Below, one piece after another: positions 44,542 to 52,754 of a stretch of 64,000 nucleotides of DNA. Every line of letters begins with the position of its first letter. The stretch's first letter is position 1. The stretch is from Bryobacter sp. (GTDB lineage: Bacteria; Acidobacteriota; Terriglobia; Bryobacterales; Bryobacteraceae), in contig JALHNI010000005.1 in NCBI GenBank assembly GCA_022843605.1, positions 42,178 to 106,177 of the forward strand, read 5' to 3'. The notes beneath the pieces were generated by a model, which saw only the letters and a program-made list of their open reading frames with translations, was not told the DNA's origin and searched no databases. A program made the position numbers and the translations under genes.

Positions 44542-45048
44542 TCTTTGTGCTGCTACTCGCTGAACTCGTCAGGCGCGAACGCGCTCCGCTACCTTTGCCG
44601 CGTGCCGGCTATGCGGCGGGCCAAGTGGGCCAGCTGCTCTTTGCCGGCGGTAGCCATTGGGAGGCGGATCGGAAGATTAACAGCAGCCGGACTGACTTCT
44701 TCGACCCGCGGCGCAACACCTGGAGTAGTGGTCCCGAGTTGCCTGCGCCGCGAAGTGACGCCGCTTCCGTCACGCAAGGCGACTGTGTTTTCGTCCTCGG
44801 TGGGGTGGTGGACGGCCAAACCACCGCTTCAGTGCTCAGTTCAACAAGGGCGCCCTGGCACCAGCCCTCTTCGAGATCTTCGAGTTTGGTGGGCAGCATG
44901 AGAGCCTTTCGGCAAGCTGATGCATCCACTGGCCGACGCCAAATACGTGGTGATTGGCGATCGATTGCTGACAGCCGGGTGCGAGTCCGGTGTCAAGGTT
45001 CGAGCTCCTTGGACGCTTGAGGCAGCGTTGAGTCGTAGGCGGCCATGA
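44538..45048 (+). pseudogene. Decayed kelch-repeat gene
   Basis: The ATG overlaps the sialidase-like stop. The first 90 codons encode two kelch-like blades (GYAAGQVGQLLFAGGSHWEA and FVLGGVVDGQTTASV). The reading then changes frame twice: the peptide FNKGALAPALFEIFEFGG lies in another frame, and ADAKYVVIGDRLLTAGCE in a third, ending at TGA 45046. Kelch-type mutarotases such as NanM occur beside sialidases, so this may be a lost sugar-epimerase gene. The short fragments 45049-45196 hold nothing else recognisable. Confidence 0.5.
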
Positions 45049-45196
45049 GCGGTCTTTCTGCCATGGATTCTATCGGTGTGCCCCCTGGAACCGGACGCCG
45101 AAGCGGGTGACCACTCGCTTGCGCCGCGGCAGCGCTATTCGGGCGGAGCGTGCTGCTCTACTCCGAACTAGTTCGACTTGATCCATCATGGTTTGA

Positions 45197-45898
45197 ATGA
45201 CCAGACGAATTGCGATCGCAACTCCACTCGCGTTGGCGGCGGCCGCGCCAGGCTTGGCCGATCTGCTTTCGAGCAAGGAGCCGCTGACCTGGGTATTTTC
45301 CGGAGACAGCATTACGCACGGAGCGGCTCATACCTACGGGGGCCGAAGCTATTCGGAGCATTTTGCCGAGCGCTTGCGCTGGGAGATGCGGCGGTCGCGG
45401 GACATAGTCATCAATACGGGGATCAGCGGCGATCGGCTGCCGAGGATGCTGGCCGACATTCACTGGAGGGTGCTACGGTTCGAGCCTAAGGTCGTATCGC
45501 TGATGTTCGGGATGAACGATTGCCTGGCCGGCCCGGCGGGGCGCGAAACCTTTGCCAATACGCTGGTAACGTGCTGGGAGAAGCTAGAGGCAAAAGGCAT
45601 CCGCGTGGTATTGCATACGCCAAACTTGATTCACTACCCCGCGGATCCGGCGCGCCAGGACCTTTTGGCGTATGTAGACTTGATCCGCAAGTTCGCAAGC
45701 GACAATCCGGTGCTGTTGGTGGATCACTATGAGCATTGGATGAAGAGCCGCAAGAGCGCGTACGAATTGCTGATGCTTCTGGCCGACGGGGCAATTCATC
45801 CGAATCAGTTCGGTCACATCGAGTTGGCGCGCGAGACGTTTCGCCGGTTGGGGATCGATGATCCACAAAGCCGGACCGGGCGCTTGTTTGTGCCTTAA
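45197..45898 (+). CDS. Exported SGNH hydrolase
   Basis: 233 residues. The N terminus MTRRIAIATPLALAAAAPGL resembles a Tat-type signal (RR). SGNH blocks are VFSGDSITHGAAHTYGG (nucleophile Ser), GISGDRLPRML, FGMNDCLAGPAG and the Asp-His pair in DGAIHPNQFGHIELA. It probably deacylates a sugar or lipid. It follows the decayed kelch gene and precedes a convergent membrane pseudogene. Confidence 0.82.
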   Translation: MTRRIAIATPLALAAAAPGLADLLSSKEPLTWVFSGDSITHGAAHTYGGRSYSEHFAERLRWEMRRSRDIVINTGISGDRLPRMLADIHWRVLRFEPKVVSLMFGMNDCLAGPAGRETFANTLVTCWEKLEAKGIRVVLHTPNLIHYPADPARQDLLAYVDLIRKFASDNPVLLVDHYEHWMKSRKSAYELLMLLADGAIHPNQFGHIELARETFRRLGIDDPQSRTGRLFVP

Positions 45899-45913
45899 GC
45901 CGCCGTTTTCGGC

Positions 45914-46720
45914 CTATGGCGAAAACATGACGAACCAGTTGGCTATCTGCATCCAGGTATTGGTGCCACTTAGCGGTACCCGCAGCAATTGCACAGCCAG
46001 GACCGAAGCTCCGGCAATCCAATACACCGGATGCACTTGGCCACGGGATCGGCGATCGTAGATCATGCCCGCGACTATCAGCAGGTCCGCAATTAGGCCG
46101 GGCGGCACCGTAACGAACATCGGCGGTGGCGGCATCGGGCCGGACGCTGCAGCGGCCTGGACCGGGGCAAAGAGGAGCATGAACCAACGCCCGACGGCTG
46201 CCTGAAGCAAAGATGCTGTTGCCACCAGCAGCAAGCGCTTGTGGACCTCGGGCTTCTTCGCCTTGACGATCGCAATGGCAAACAGTACGGCGAACAGGCC
46301 AATGGAGGTGACGGAAAGAAGCGAAAAGGCTCGGCCCTCGTGGCCGAGTCCGGCGCGGTCGAAGAACTTGATGCTGTTCATCGCGGCGCCAAGCCCTGTG
46401 AAGCACATCCCGGTTGCCAGGGCCACCCCCAGCACGCCGAATTCCCGGTGCAGCCTGACATTGCCCTTTGCCGCCAACCATGTCTGGGCAAGAAAGTGAA
46501 AAGTCCAGCTCTAGAAGAATAAGGCGTGCAGGTGCGTGATTGGCGGAACCTTGAGCGTTCCCCGGGCGAGCGGAAGCCAATACGTCGGTGCGAAGCCGAG
46601 GACGGCGACGACCGCAAAAACAACGGCCATCATCAGATAGAAGCGCGGCTTAGGTGCCGTTGCCTGCAGCGGTTGCGCTGAGCCACTCTTCGCGTTGCCG
46701 TTTCCAGCGAGAATCTGCAT
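45914..46720 (-). pseudogene. Multi-spanning membrane protein split by one in-frame amber codon
   Basis: The ATG at 46720 opens a 69-codon frame ending LPPITHLHALFF-type sequence at TAG 46511-46513. The same frame continues at once with SWTFHFLAQTWLAAKGNVRL and about five helices to 45914 (FGVLGVALATGMCFTGLG and others). No frameshift is needed. Homologue-type sequence H-A-L-F-F-S-W-T across the stop shows it was one protein. A start at 46477 could only make the C-terminal part. Either a pseudogene or a suppressed stop. It begins 18 bp after the esterase stop. Confidence 0.6.
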
Positions 46721-46737
46721 GGCAGGTGGTGCTCCGA

Positions 46738-47898
46738 TTAGTCGCGAAACAACAATTGGGCGTACTTGGTGAGATAGACTTGCCAATTTGGCCAGCTATG
46801 TCCGGCGCCGGACTCGTTCCACGTGTGCTTCACCTTCTTCGTTTCCAGCAGCGTATGGAGGTTCTTCATGCCGCTATAGGCGAAGTCCTCGGTTCCGCAC
46901 CCCAGCCAGAGGACCTTCAGCTTCTTGTTGAGGGCGTCGAAGTCGGCCTTCTCCCATTCGGCCCTGTTGCCGGCAGCGCTGAAAGCTCCGAGGTAGGCAA
47001 ACTGGTCGAGATGATGCAGCGTGATCATCTGTGACTGAGCCGAGCCCATGGAAAGGCCGGCAATAGCCCGGTGATTCCGATCGATGAGCACACGATACCT
47101 GCTCTCCACCATCGGCTTGATCGCCGTCATCAATTCCTTCTCGATTGTGCCCGCGTCGGTGGGGGAAGGCGCCGCCGAAGGATTGGCGGCCGTCTTGATC
47201 TCGCGGGTGACGTGGCCATAGGGCATCACCACGATCATGGGTTTGATCTTTCCGTCCGCGATCAGATTGTCCATGATGATGTGAGTGCGGCCGGTCCAGG
47301 TCCAGGAAGCTTCGATCTGCCCGTTGCCGTGCAGCAAATAGAGCACGGGCAATTTCTGCTTGCCCGTTTCGTAGCCGGGCGGGGTATAGACGTAGACCAT
47401 GCGCTGGACGTTGAGATTCGGCGAGTCGTAGAAGTTGACGTGGACACTTCCATGGGGAACACGCCGCTCGTCGATGGGCGCCTCGTCCTGACCCGGGATG
47501 ACGAAGGAACTGGTGGGCCCCCAGCGGCGCACCTCGAGGTTGGGATTCGAGGGATCCGGTGTGCGCAGGCCTCCGTCAATCGCATAGCCGTAGGTGTAGA
47601 ATCCTGGCGCCAGGGGTCCCACGGTGAGGCTCCAGACGCCGTTGTCGCCACGCACGAGCGGGAGTGGCTTCTTGATCACTTCCAGAATGCCCGGTGAACC
47701 CATCAGGAGCACCTCGCTTGCTTTCGGAGCGAAGAGCCGAAAGATCACTTTGCGGTCGGTCTGCACTTCGGGCGAAACCGGAATGTTTTTCGTGTCTTCG
47801 TAGAAGGGCGCGGGAGCCCGCGGGCCGCCCGGAGGTCTCTGGCAAACGCCGAGCCCGGCGCTAACGATGAAGAGGGCAGCGGCAACCCGAACCCGCAT
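46738..47898 (-). CDS. Exported CE1-like esterase with N-terminal CBM48-like domain
   Basis: 386 residues. A signal peptide (RVRVAAALFIVSAGLGVC) leads to a beta-sandwich like CBM48/isoamylase-N (VIFRLFAPKASEVLLMGSPG, GFYTYGYAIDGGLRTPD). The alpha/beta-hydrolase domain follows with YVYTPPGYETGKQKLPVLYL then LHGNGQIE, the nucleophile elbow AGLSMGSAQS, and the His in GAGHSWPNWQVYL. Feruloyl/acetylxylan-type esterases share this design. Substrate is unknown. Confidence 0.88.
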   Translation of the reverse strand: MRVRVAAALFIVSAGLGVCQRPPGGPRAPAPFYEDTKNIPVSPEVQTDRKVIFRLFAPKASEVLLMGSPGILEVIKKPLPLVRGDNGVWSLTVGPLAPGFYTYGYAIDGGLRTPDPSNPNLEVRRWGPTSSFVIPGQDEAPIDERRVPHGSVHVNFYDSPNLNVQRMVYVYTPPGYETGKQKLPVLYLLHGNGQIEASWTWTGRTHIIMDNLIADGKIKPMIVVMPYGHVTREIKTAANPSAAPSPTDAGTIEKELMTAIKPMVESRYRVLIDRNHRAIAGLSMGSAQSQMITLHHLDQFAYLGAFSAAGNRAEWEKADFDALNKKLKVLWLGCGTEDFAYSGMKNLHTLLETKKVKHTWNESGAGHSWPNWQVYLTKYAQLLFRD

Positions 47899-48063
47899 TG
47901 CTGAACTCCTTGGAGTGAAGTGCCGTCCAGTATATAGAGTCGGCTGCGCACTGACAAGACTGGAACCCGCGCGGCCTTACCCAGGCAGTTGATATAGAAT
48001 CAAGGCGTCTGGCAGTCGTGAAGCGCGCCTGCGCGCTCGGATGACATCAGAACCGGCCCCATC

Positions 48064-50817
48064 ATGCCCTTTTCGCAACCGCGCGTACGACTGAGACAGC
48101 GGGCAATGCCTTTCACCAGGATTTTGCCCACCCTTGCGGCCCTTCTCGCCGTTCCGTTTTCCTCCCCCGCGGCCCCGCCATTTGCCGGTGCCACGGAATT
48201 CCTGCAGAAGAACTGTGTCGCCTGCCACGCCGCCGCTGCGCCCAAGGCGGGCCTCGACCTCACGAAGCTCGCTTACGAACCCACCAACGCCGATAACTTC
48301 GCCGTCTGGGTGAAAATCCACGACCGTGTTTCGTCCGGCGAAATGCCGCCCGCTGGACTCGCGCGGCCCGCTGCCGCTGCGGCCTTCGTCAATCGCTTGG
48401 CGGTAACGCTTACCGCCTCCGAAAAGAACGCCAATGCCCGGACCGGGCGTTCTCGACTCCGCCGGCTCAACGCCTACGAATACGAGAATGCGATTCGCGA
48501 CCTTCTCAACACGCCTTGGATCCCGATCAAGGACAAACTTCCGCAGGACGGAATCGCCCACCGCTTCAACAAGACCGGTCGGGCGCTGGACGTTTCCCAT
48601 GTCCAGATGGCCCGCTACCTCAGCACGGCCCAACTGGCGATGCGTGAGGCGATGGCCTCCCAGTTAAACCGGCCGAAAACCACCATCACGCGGATCTACG
48701 CCCGCCAGGAGCCTACGCTGGCGCGCAATTTCTGGCCGCGCGAAGGCAACACGCGGACCGACCGGCTCAACTTCCCGGTGCTCGATTCCCATGCCCAACC
48801 CGACGTCCGTGCTGGCCGGCTTCCAGTCACCAGCCCCGAAACCAAAGAGCGCGAAGCGGTGGGACGAGTCTCCAGCATCTTCTCCGATGCCGGCGGCTTC
48901 AGTTGGACGAGCTTTCGGGTTCCCGCGGCGGGCCGCTACCGCGTCAGAGTGAAGGGCTACAGCATCTGGGTGAGCGGCGGGGGCATCGACCACTGGAATT
49001 ACACTGGCTTCGGCAAGGAAAAGACCGCGTATCTTTACACCCCGCGCCCGGAGCGGCCCAATCCGGACGAGGTCTGGCGCGGTCGGCGCAATGAACCCAT
49101 CGGGGTGTATGCGCAAAGCGCCGGCCAATCTCGCCCGCTGGCGGCCTTTGATTTCACTCCCGACCCCGCGGTGAATGAGGTCGAAGTGCTACTCGGGGCG
49201 AACGAACTGATCCAGACCGACAGTATGCGGCTCTTCCGTACGCGAGTGAACGGAAGCGAGTTGGAATACGTCAATCCCCTGGCTGAAAAGGACGGCATGC
49301 CTGGCGTCGCCTTCCAGTGGCTGGAAGTAGAAGGCCCGCTTTACGACGAAACCTCCGGTGCTGGTTATCGCCTCCTGTTCGGAGATCTTCCCCTGCGCCG
49401 ACTGCGGGACGGCGAGTCCGGCGGCGTTACGCTGCAGGTCCCGGCGCCGCGCCCGCCTGGCGGCGACGATGGGGGATTCCGCAATCGCCTGCCGCGGCTG
49501 CAGGACGTCGCCGTCGCCGTGGACACTTCCCGTCCGCGCGAGGATGCTGAACGTCTTCTGCGCGCCTTCATGGCTCGCGCCTACCGGGCGCCGGTGGAGG
49601 ATGCCGATGTCCGGCGTTTGCTCGCACTCTTTCACCAGCAGTTTGCCCTCGGCCATGGCTTTGCGAAGTCGTTGCTCTCGGCCTATACCGCCGTTCTCGC
49701 TTCTCCAGGATTTCTCTACGTCCAGGAACTGCCCGGCAAATTGAACGACCACGCGCTGGCCACGCGCCTGGCACTTTTCCTATGGAACTCGCCGCCCGAC
49801 GCCGAACTGCGCGGGTTGGCCGCTGCGGGACGGCTGAGCCATCCCGCGGTGCTGAAGGCGCAAACCGAGCGCCTCCTCAACGACGCTAGGTCGCGGCGCT
49901 TTGTCGAAGCCTTTACCGACTATTGGCTCGATCTCCGCAAGATCGACGACTCTTCCCCGTCCACGACGCTGTACAACGACTACGAACTCGACGATCCGCT
50001 CAAACTCGCCGCCATCGAAGAGACGCGCCTTTTTGTGGCGGAGATGCTTGATCGCGACCTTCCCGCCCGCAGCATCGTGAATTCTGACTTCACCTACCTG
50101 AATGAGCGCTTGGCCAGGCACTACGGAGTGCCAGGAGTCGAGGGCGTCAGGATGCGGCGTGTCACTCTCCCCAAGGACTCGGTCCGCGGCGGGCTCTTAA
50201 CCCAAGCGAGCGTCCTCAAGGTCACGGCGAATGGCACCACCACCTCGCCCGTGCTGCGTGGCGTGTGGATCATGGAGCGTATCCTAGGCTTCGAGACTGC
50301 TCCCCCGCCCAGCGTCCCCGCCGTCGAACCGGACATCCGCGGAGCCGTCACCATCCGCCAACAACTGGACAAGCATCGCGCCGATCCGAGTTGTGCGTCC
50401 TGTCACCGCCGCATTGATCCGCCCGGTTTTGCCCTCGAAAGCTTTGACGTGATGGGCGGATGGCGGGACCGCTACCGGGCCGCTTCGCCCGACGCCCGGC
50501 CCGAACCGGGCATCGGCTTCTCCGGTCAACGCTTCGCCTTTCACTATGCTCTGCCGGTCGATTCGGCCGGTGCACTCCTGGGCGGCCCCTCGTTTCAGAA
50601 CGTTCGCGAGTTCAAGAAACTCTTGGCTGAACGTGAGGAGCGAACTGTAGCCCGCAACCTGGCGAACCAACTGGTGATCTATGCCACCGGTGCGCCGTCC
50701 GGATTTGCCGGCCGCCAGCAGGTCGACAGGATTCTCGAAGACACCCGCCGCTCCGGCTACGGAGTCCGCAGCCTGGTGCATGGTATTGTCCGGAGCGAAC
50801 TCTTTCAAGTGAAGTAA
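48064..50817 (+). CDS. Planctomycete/acidobacterial-type c-type cytochrome with DUF1587-DUF1592-DUF1588-DUF1585 layout
   Basis: 917 residues. Residues about 45-110 hold a PSD-type haem domain (EFLQKNCVACHAAAAPKAGL, CxxCH). Then come the DUF1587-like RLNAYEYENAIRDLLNTPW, a central sandwich, the DUF1592 helical part (ATRLALFLWNSPPDAELRGL), DUF1588 (VRGGLLTQASVLKVTANGTT) and C-terminal DUF1585 with a second CASCHRRIDPPGFALESFD. An in-frame ATG at 48106 starts a better signal peptide (LPTLAALLAVPFSSPAA). Exported electron-carrying protein of unknown reaction; the DUF1552 gene follows. Confidence 0.9.
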   Translation: MPFSQPRVRLRQRAMPFTRILPTLAALLAVPFSSPAAPPFAGATEFLQKNCVACHAAAAPKAGLDLTKLAYEPTNADNFAVWVKIHDRVSSGEMPPAGLARPAAAAAFVNRLAVTLTASEKNANARTGRSRLRRLNAYEYENAIRDLLNTPWIPIKDKLPQDGIAHRFNKTGRALDVSHVQMARYLSTAQLAMREAMASQLNRPKTTITRIYARQEPTLARNFWPREGNTRTDRLNFPVLDSHAQPDVRAGRLPVTSPETKEREAVGRVSSIFSDAGGFSWTSFRVPAAGRYRVRVKGYSIWVSGGGIDHWNYTGFGKEKTAYLYTPRPERPNPDEVWRGRRNEPIGVYAQSAGQSRPLAAFDFTPDPAVNEVEVLLGANELIQTDSMRLFRTRVNGSELEYVNPLAEKDGMPGVAFQWLEVEGPLYDETSGAGYRLLFGDLPLRRLRDGESGGVTLQVPAPRPPGGDDGGFRNRLPRLQDVAVAVDTSRPREDAERLLRAFMARAYRAPVEDADVRRLLALFHQQFALGHGFAKSLLSAYTAVLASPGFLYVQELPGKLNDHALATRLALFLWNSPPDAELRGLAAAGRLSHPAVLKAQTERLLNDARSRRFVEAFTDYWLDLRKIDDSSPSTTLYNDYELDDPLKLAAIEETRLFVAEMLDRDLPARSIVNSDFTYLNERLARHYGVPGVEGVRMRRVTLPKDSVRGGLLTQASVLKVTANGTTTSPVLRGVWIMERILGFETAPPPSVPAVEPDIRGAVTIRQQLDKHRADPSCASCHRRIDPPGFALESFDVMGGWRDRYRAASPDARPEPGIGFSGQRFAFHYALPVDSAGALLGGPSFQNVREFKKLLAEREERTVARNLANQLVIYATGAPSGFAGRQQVDRILEDTRRSGYGVRSLVHGIVRSELFQVK

Positions 50818-50826
50818 TCAGCAATC

Positions 50827-52140
50827 ATGAATACAGACGGATCTCGCAACAACGCACGCCGCTTCGCCATCTCCCGCCGGACTGTTCTCCGCGGTGCCGG
50901 GGTGGGCTTGGCATTGCCCTTGCTCAACGCCATGCACCCTTTGGCCGCGGCCCAAGCGGCTGTCCCGCGCCGCATGTTCGCGATCTGCAATAACCTTGGC
51001 TTGCTGCCTGGCGACTTTTTCCCCACCGGCATCGGTCACGGCTATCAGCCTTCGCCTTATCTCAAGATCCTTCAGCAGTATCGTGACAGCTTCACGGTTT
51101 TCTCCGGTGTGTCGCACCCCAACGTCGACGGCGGCCATCCCTCCGATATCAGCTTCCTCACCGCCGCGCCGCATCCGGCCAGTAGTTCGTTCCGCAATTC
51201 CATTTCGCTTGACCAATACATTGCCGAACGCATCGGCAGCCAAACCCGGTTTCCATCGCTCACCCTCGCCGTAAACACCGGTGCGCGTTCGCTCTCCTGG
51301 AGCGGCAGCGGCGTGGCCATCCCGCCGGAGCAAAGCGCTGCCGCGGTGTTCCGCCAGATGTTCATCCAAGGCACGCCGACTGAAGTGGAAGCCAAAATCG
51401 CTGAACTCGATACCGGACGTTCGATTCTGGACACGGTCGCCGATCAGGTGCGCCGGCTCGACAGCAATGTCGGCGCCAGTGACCGCGCGCGGCTCGACCA
51501 GTATTTTACCAGCGTCCGCGAACTCGAAGGCCGCTTGCAGGCATCCCAGGGCTGGGAACGCAAACCGAAACCGGTGGTAAAAGAATCGGAGCCGCAGGAC
51601 CCGCCCAGCCCCGCGCAGTATATGGGCAAGGTCGCCGCCATGTATCGTCTGGTGCGGCTGGCCTTTGAGACGGACTCGACCCGGGCCGTCACCCTGATGC
51701 TCGATAGCGTGAGTTCGCCGGTGCTGCAAATTCGCGGCGCCACCATCAACGATGGCTATCACAACCTTTCGCATCATGGGAAGTCGGAGGAGAAACTCGC
51801 CCAGCTTCGGGTGATCGATGCCTGGCACATGCGCCTGCTGGCGGATCTGTTCCAGGGATTGAAAGGCGTTCCGGAGACCGGCGAAACGCTCCTCGACCGC
51901 ACCATGGTGCTCTATGGCTCGAACCTCGGCGACGCCAACGCCCACTCCACCAACAACATGCCGACGCTGCTGGCGGGCGGCGGCTTCAAGCACGCCGGAC
52001 ACCTTGCCTTCAATCGTGAGCAGAATTACCCGCTCCCGAATCTGTTCGTCTCTATGCTGCAGCGGATGGGGATTGAAACCACCCGCTTCGCTTCTTCCAC
52101 CGGTACCATGTCGGGCCTGGAGCTGAAGAACCACGCATGA
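50827..52140 (+). CDS. Tat-exported DUF1552 protein
   Basis: 437 residues. The twin-arginine signal is [20 protein letters not shown]. The remainder follows the DUF1552 pattern (alkaline-phosphatase-like fold in part): [44 protein letters not shown]-like repeats, and [20 protein letters not shown] near the C terminus. These are always paired with DUF1592-type cytochromes, here 9 bp upstream. The partnership is well known; the reaction is not. It overlaps the next gene by 4 bp. Confidence 0.88.
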   Translation: MNTDGSRNNARRFAISRRTVLRGAGVGLALPLLNAMHPLAAAQAAVPRRMFAICNNLGLLPGDFFPTGIGHGYQPSPYLKILQQYRDSFTVFSGVSHPNVDGGHPSDISFLTAAPHPASSSFRNSISLDQYIAERIGSQTRFPSLTLAVNTGARSLSWSGSGVAIPPEQSAAAVFRQMFIQGTPTEVEAKIAELDTGRSILDTVADQVRRLDSNVGASDRARLDQYFTSVRELEGRLQASQGWERKPKPVVKESEPQDPPSPAQYMGKVAAMYRLVRLAFETDSTRAVTLMLDSVSSPVLQIRGATINDGYHNLSHHGKSEEKLAQLRVIDAWHMRLLADLFQGLKGVPETGETLLDRTMVLYGSNLGDANAHSTNNMPTLLAGGGFKHAGHLAFNREQNYPLPNLFVSMLQRMGIETTRFASSTGTMSGLELKNHA

Positions 52141-52697
52141 GCCGTTTTCTGGGACTGCTGTTGCTGGCTGCCGGCGTCGCGCCCTGGGTTGCGGCCGCCG
52201 AAGTGGTGGTCGACTTCGAGGGAGCTGTCGTCCTTTTGCCGCCCAACGACAAAGCACACCGGGCGGAGCAGTGGGTGGAGAAAGGCGTCACTTTCAAGCT
52301 GGCGCATGCGCCGCGCGAATCGCAGGCGAAGGGCCTGGTCATGTTCTTCGAACATCTCTCCAACGGCCACAAGGGACTCGCCTCGGCGATGGCCTTGGAA
52401 GCGATTCCCGTCCGCGCGACTTTCCCGCAGCCGGCTTCAACGGTCACGGTCATGTTCTGGGGCTCGACGGCCACGACGGCTTTGCTGGAAGCCTTCGATG
52501 CGGAGGGCAAAGTGGTGGACCGGGCGAGCCTTTCCGCTATTCCGGGTCGCAAAACCGCCGGTGAACCGGTCCCCACCTTCGCCATGACCGTTCGCGCTCA
52601 GCGGATCGCCTACATTCAGTTTTCCGGTCCCCGTGCCGGTGAATTCCTCGCGGCGGATGAGGTCCGCTTCACGCCAGTCGAGGCCGCCGCCCGCTGA
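52137..52697 (+). CDS. Exported protein of unknown function in the DUF1592/DUF1552 operon
   Basis: 186 residues with signal peptide ([18 protein letters not shown]). The chain is a beta-sandwich-like domain ([35 protein letters not shown]). ATG overlaps the DUF1552 stop by 4 bp. The fold recalls galactose-binding-like discoidin domains; that is only a resemblance. Its coupling suggests it belongs to the same exported complex. Confidence 0.7.
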   Translation: MSRFLGLLLLAAGVAPWVAAAEVVVDFEGAVVLLPPNDKAHRAEQWVEKGVTFKLAHAPRESQAKGLVMFFEHLSNGHKGLASAMALEAIPVRATFPQPASTVTVMFWGSTATTALLEAFDAEGKVVDRASLSAIPGRKTAGEPVPTFAMTVRAQRIAYIQFSGPRAGEFLAADEVRFTPVEAAAR

Positions 52698-52754
52698 TCG
52701 CTCCTCGCGACGTCAGTCGAACAAAGCGCCTGGGACGGGTTTGACTTCCCTTGT

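Noticed and set aside
45070..45312. Minus-strand frame ending in KRVVTRFGVRFQGAHR
   Set aside because: It resembles the end of an outer-membrane receptor only weakly and overlaps the SGNH gene on the other strand.
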